A program made the translations under genes and the position numbers. From Rhodocyclaceae bacterium (GTDB lineage Bacteria; Pseudomonadota; Gammaproteobacteria; Burkholderiales; Ga0077523): 64,000 nt of DNA. Of the stretch, positions 62,073 to 64,000 are shown one piece after another. The notes under the pieces are model-generated. The model saw only the letters and a list, made by a program, of their open reading frames with translations. It did no database searches and was not told where the DNA came from. The DNA lies in assembly GCA_020248405.1 (NCBI GenBank), contig JADCHQ010000002.1, positions 1-64,000 of the forward strand, written 5' to 3'. Position 1 is the first letter of the stretch, and every line of letters starts with the position of its first letter.

Positions 62073-63092
62073 CTAGCGGCTGCGCTTGGCGATCAGCTCG
62101 CGCGCGGTGGCGAGCAGGGCGGCTCCATCGGCGCCGCGGCCGTTCATGTCCTTCACCCAGCCGTCGGTGACCGGCTGGGCGGCCTTGCGCCACGCCTCCA
62201 CCTCCGCGGCGGGGATGGTGAGGATGGTGTTGCCCGAGGCGCTGGCGCGGCCGTTGGCGTCTGACTCCACAAAGGCGCGCGCGGCCCGGGCGGACAGCTC
62301 GGGGCCGCTCTCGGCGTCGATGATCTTCTTCAGGTCTGGCGGCAGTGAGGCGTAGCGCCCCTTGTTCATGGCAAGCAGGAACACAGTGGTGTAGAGCGCC
62401 GGCTGGGATTTGTCGAACTCGGAGTGGAACTTCACCAGTTCCTGCACCTTCAGCGCCGGCACCACCTCCCAGGGCAGCACGGCGCCGTCGATCACGCCCT
62501 TGGATAGCGACTCGGCCACCTGGGGCACGGGCATGCCCACGGGCGTGGCGCCGAAGGCGGCCAGCATCCGGGTCGTGAGCCGGGTGGGTGCGCGCAGCTT
62601 CAGGCCCCGGAAGTCGGCCAGCGTGCGCACCGGCTTCTTCGCCACGTGCAGCACGCCGCCGCCGTGGGGGTGCAGGGCGAGCACCTTCACGTCGGCGAAC
62701 TCCTCGGCCGCCGGGCCGGCGGCGAAGTCCCACATGGCCCGGGCGGTGGCCTCGGCGTCGGTCATGATAAAGGGCAGCTCGAACACCTCGGTCTTCGGGA
62801 AGCGGCCGGCTGTGTAGCCGGTGACCGTCCACACCACGTCCGCCACCCCGTCCTTCGCCTGATCGTAGAGCCGGGCGGGCGTGCCGCCCATTTGCATGGC
62901 AGGGAATACCTGGCACTTCATGCGTCCGGCGGAGGCCTTCTCGATACGCTCGCACCAGGGCAGCACCACCTTCTGGTGGCCGGTGGAAGGCGGCGGCAGG
63001 AAGTGGTGTACCTTGAGGGTCACCTCCTGGGCGGCGGCGGGCACGGCAGCGAGCAGCGCGGCCAGGAAGGCCGCGCGCAGCGGGTGGTTCAC
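62073..63092 (-). CDS. dctP: TRAP transporter substrate-binding protein (DctP)
   Basis: A 339-residue periplasmic receptor with signal peptide (cleavage near AAAQEV), the DctP motif YTAGRFPKTEVFELPF, LRAPTRLTTRML and GVIDGAVLPWEVVPALKV. Conserved Arg in LKLRAP binds a carboxylate, so a carboxylic acid ligand is expected, matching the hydratase/enolase genes. GTG start with GGAGG. Confidence 0.93.
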   Translation of the reverse strand: MNHPLRAAFLAALLAAVPAAAQEVTLKVHHFLPPPSTGHQKVVLPWCERIEKASAGRMKCQVFPAMQMGGTPARLYDQAKDGVADVVWTVTGYTAGRFPKTEVFELPFIMTDAEATARAMWDFAAGPAAEEFADVKVLALHPHGGGVLHVAKKPVRTLADFRGLKLRAPTRLTTRMLAAFGATPVGMPVPQVAESLSKGVIDGAVLPWEVVPALKVQELVKFHSEFDKSQPALYTTVFLLAMNKGRYASLPPDLKKIIDAESGPELSARAARAFVESDANGRASASGNTILTIPAAEVEAWRKAAQPVTDGWVKDMNGRGADGAALLATARELIAKRSR

Positions 63093-63126
63093 GGATGTTC
63101 CTCCGGTTGACGATGCGACCTCGAGG

Positions 63127-63717
63127 TCACATCGGGCAGGTGTCCTTGTAGATGGAGTTCTTCGGCTGCGCGAACAGGCGCCGCACCATGGGCTCGAAGA
63201 ACTCCAGCGGCGCGCAGTCCACGTGGGGATCGAAGGCGCGGTTGTCGTACAGGTCCACGAAGCGCGCCGTGCGCTCGAAACAGGTATGGCCGCGAAACTG
63301 CTCGCGCATGTTGCGGTCCAGCCCGATGTGGTGGAAGAAGTTGTAGCCCTGGAAGATGCCGTGCTTCTCCACCATCCAGTGGTTCTCCGCGGACACGAAG
63401 GCCTTGAGGATGGAGGCGCTCACGTCGGGGTGGTTCCACGAGCCCAGCGTGTCGCCGATGTCGTGCAGCAGCGCGCACACCACGGTTTCCTCGTCCTCGC
63501 CGTTGCGATGGGCGAGGGTGGCCGTGAGCAGGGAATGCTGCAGCCGGTCCACGGCGAAGCCGCCGCTGTCTCCGCCCAGCAGCCTGAGGTGGGCGAGGAT
63601 CCGGTCGGGCAGCTCGCGCGCGAAGGGCACGTAGCGGGTGGTGATGATCTCCCAGTCGGCCTTCGTGCTTTCGGACATGGTGTGGAACGAAGCCTTGGCG
63701 TCGAGCAGATCGCCCAT
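63127..63717 (-). CDS. HD-domain phosphohydrolase-fold protein
   Basis: A 196-residue HD-domain protein: DRLQHSLLTATLAHRNGEDEETVVCALLHDIGDTLG carries the HD pair (LLHDIGD), with further His in NHPDVSASIL and GYNFFHHIG. Size and companions resemble small HD oxygenases/hydrolases (for example PhnZ-like) found in catabolic operons. It precedes dctPQM on the same strand by 34 bp, so it is probably co-transcribed. Reaction unknown. Confidence 0.8.
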   Translation of the reverse strand: MGDLLDAKASFHTMSESTKADWEIITTRYVPFARELPDRILAHLRLLGGDSGGFAVDRLQHSLLTATLAHRNGEDEETVVCALLHDIGDTLGSWNHPDVSASILKAFVSAENHWMVEKHGIFQGYNFFHHIGLDRNMREQFRGHTCFERTARFVDLYDNRAFDPHVDCAPLEFFEPMVRRLFAQPKNSIYKDTCPM

Positions 63718-63826
63718 GTTGCACCTCCCTGGATCTCGTTATCGTGGCCGAAGTATAGCCGTGGCCTTGACGGCGGCGGCGGGCTTGGGCAGGGTGCGCC
63801 ACTTTCCGCCATCGGACTCTCTTGCC

Positions 63827-64000
63827 ATGACCCTCGCCACTGCCGCCCCGGCCACCACCAGCGTGGCCCAGCGCCTGCGCAGCCAGCTCTCCATCCCCGT
63901 GGTGGGGGCGCCGCTGTTCATCATCTCCAATCCGGATCTTGTCATCGCCCAGTGCATCGGCGGGGTGGTGGGCTCGTTTCCAGCCCTCAACGCGCGGCCC
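63827..64000 (+). CDS. Nitronate monooxygenase (2-nitropropane dioxygenase family), N-terminal part
   Basis: The first 58 residues only; continues beyond the right edge. SQLSIPVVGAPLFIISNPDLVIAQCIGGVVGSFPALNARP (in blocks) is typical of the FMN-binding N-terminus of this family. Family members oxidise alkyl nitronates or act as enoate-type oxidoreductases. It is divergent from the HD gene across 109 bp. Confidence 0.88.
   Translation, partial: MTLATAAPATTSVAQRLRSQLSIPVVGAPLFIISNPDLVIAQCIGGVVGSFPALNARP

Noticed and set aside
1-64000. tRNA, rRNA, CRISPR arrays, prophage or integrase genes
   Set aside because: Intergenic spaces were read for cloverleaf-like and repeat-spacer patterns and none was convincing; a covariance search was not possible.

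Overview
The window is GC-rich chromosomal DNA from a betaproteobacterium. The evidence is the block tsaB-rimI-udg ... lplT-alr-radA, the rdgC-prfC pair, the mfd/ispDF arrangement, a LysR-linked ilvD, and DctPQM-type transport; genus cannot be fixed from the sequence. Genes are dense, with many 4-bp ATGA overlaps and frequent GTG/TTG starts. No tRNA, rRNA, CRISPR array or complete insertion sequence was seen; only the 3' end of an IS630-family transposase lies at the left edge.

Layout. (1) 0-4 kb: transposase remnant, then a leftward operon lysR-tsaE-amiC-mocA-like, divergent from ilvD. (2) 4-8 kb: ilvD, an EamA transporter, two small envelope genes and a one-haem cytochrome c. (3) 8.2-13.6 kb: flagellar flgHIJKL with a sigma-54-like promoter and a single-domain FlgJ. 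(4) 13.6-24 kb: mfd, ispD-ispF, thpR, msrB, an OmpR/EnvZ-type pair, and a flavin reductase plus cyclopropane-fatty-acid-synthase pair. (5) 24.2-28 kb: a leftward four-gene catabolic operon (SDR, 3-hydroxyacid dehydrogenase, BKACE/DUF849, tartrate/malate-type dehydrogenase). (6) 28-37.6 kb: a metal (probably zinc) homeostasis island. (7) 37.6-47.5 kb: an orphan ABC binding protein, tsaB-rimI-udg, lemA plus two TPM-domain genes, lplT, alr, a SprT-like metallopeptidase and radA. (8) 47.9-52.9 kb: a five-gene accessory cluster of apparently lower GC (glycosyltransferase-like protein, DegT aminotransferase, ATP-grasp ligase, methyltransferase, frameshifted 2OG-Fe(II) oxygenase). (9) 52.9-55.4 kb: rdgC and prfC. 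(10) 55.6-64 kb: a catabolic locus with a GntR regulator, an epimerase/dehydrogenase, two FAH-fold hydratase/decarboxylases, an enolase-superfamily enzyme carrying an in-frame amber stop, a TRAP transporter, an HD-domain protein and the start of a nitronate monooxygenase.

The most interesting region is the metal island. It holds two intact COG0523/G3E GTPases, a third paralogue that has lost every GTP-binding motif but keeps GCLCC, two Fur-family regulators, a Tat-exported cyclase-family protein with altered metal ligands, a WD40 protein, a NiCoT-type permease and a DmeF exporter. A palindrome (T/C)GCAA-N5-TTGCA, which I infer to be the Zur operator, recurs in its intergenic regions. One copy overlaps the -35 box of a well-formed promoter whose roughly 125-nt leader ends in a strong intrinsic terminator just before the permease gene. 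That suggests either a metal-regulated small RNA or an attenuated leader. The accessory cluster at 48-53 kb is the best candidate for an undescribed biosynthetic pathway.
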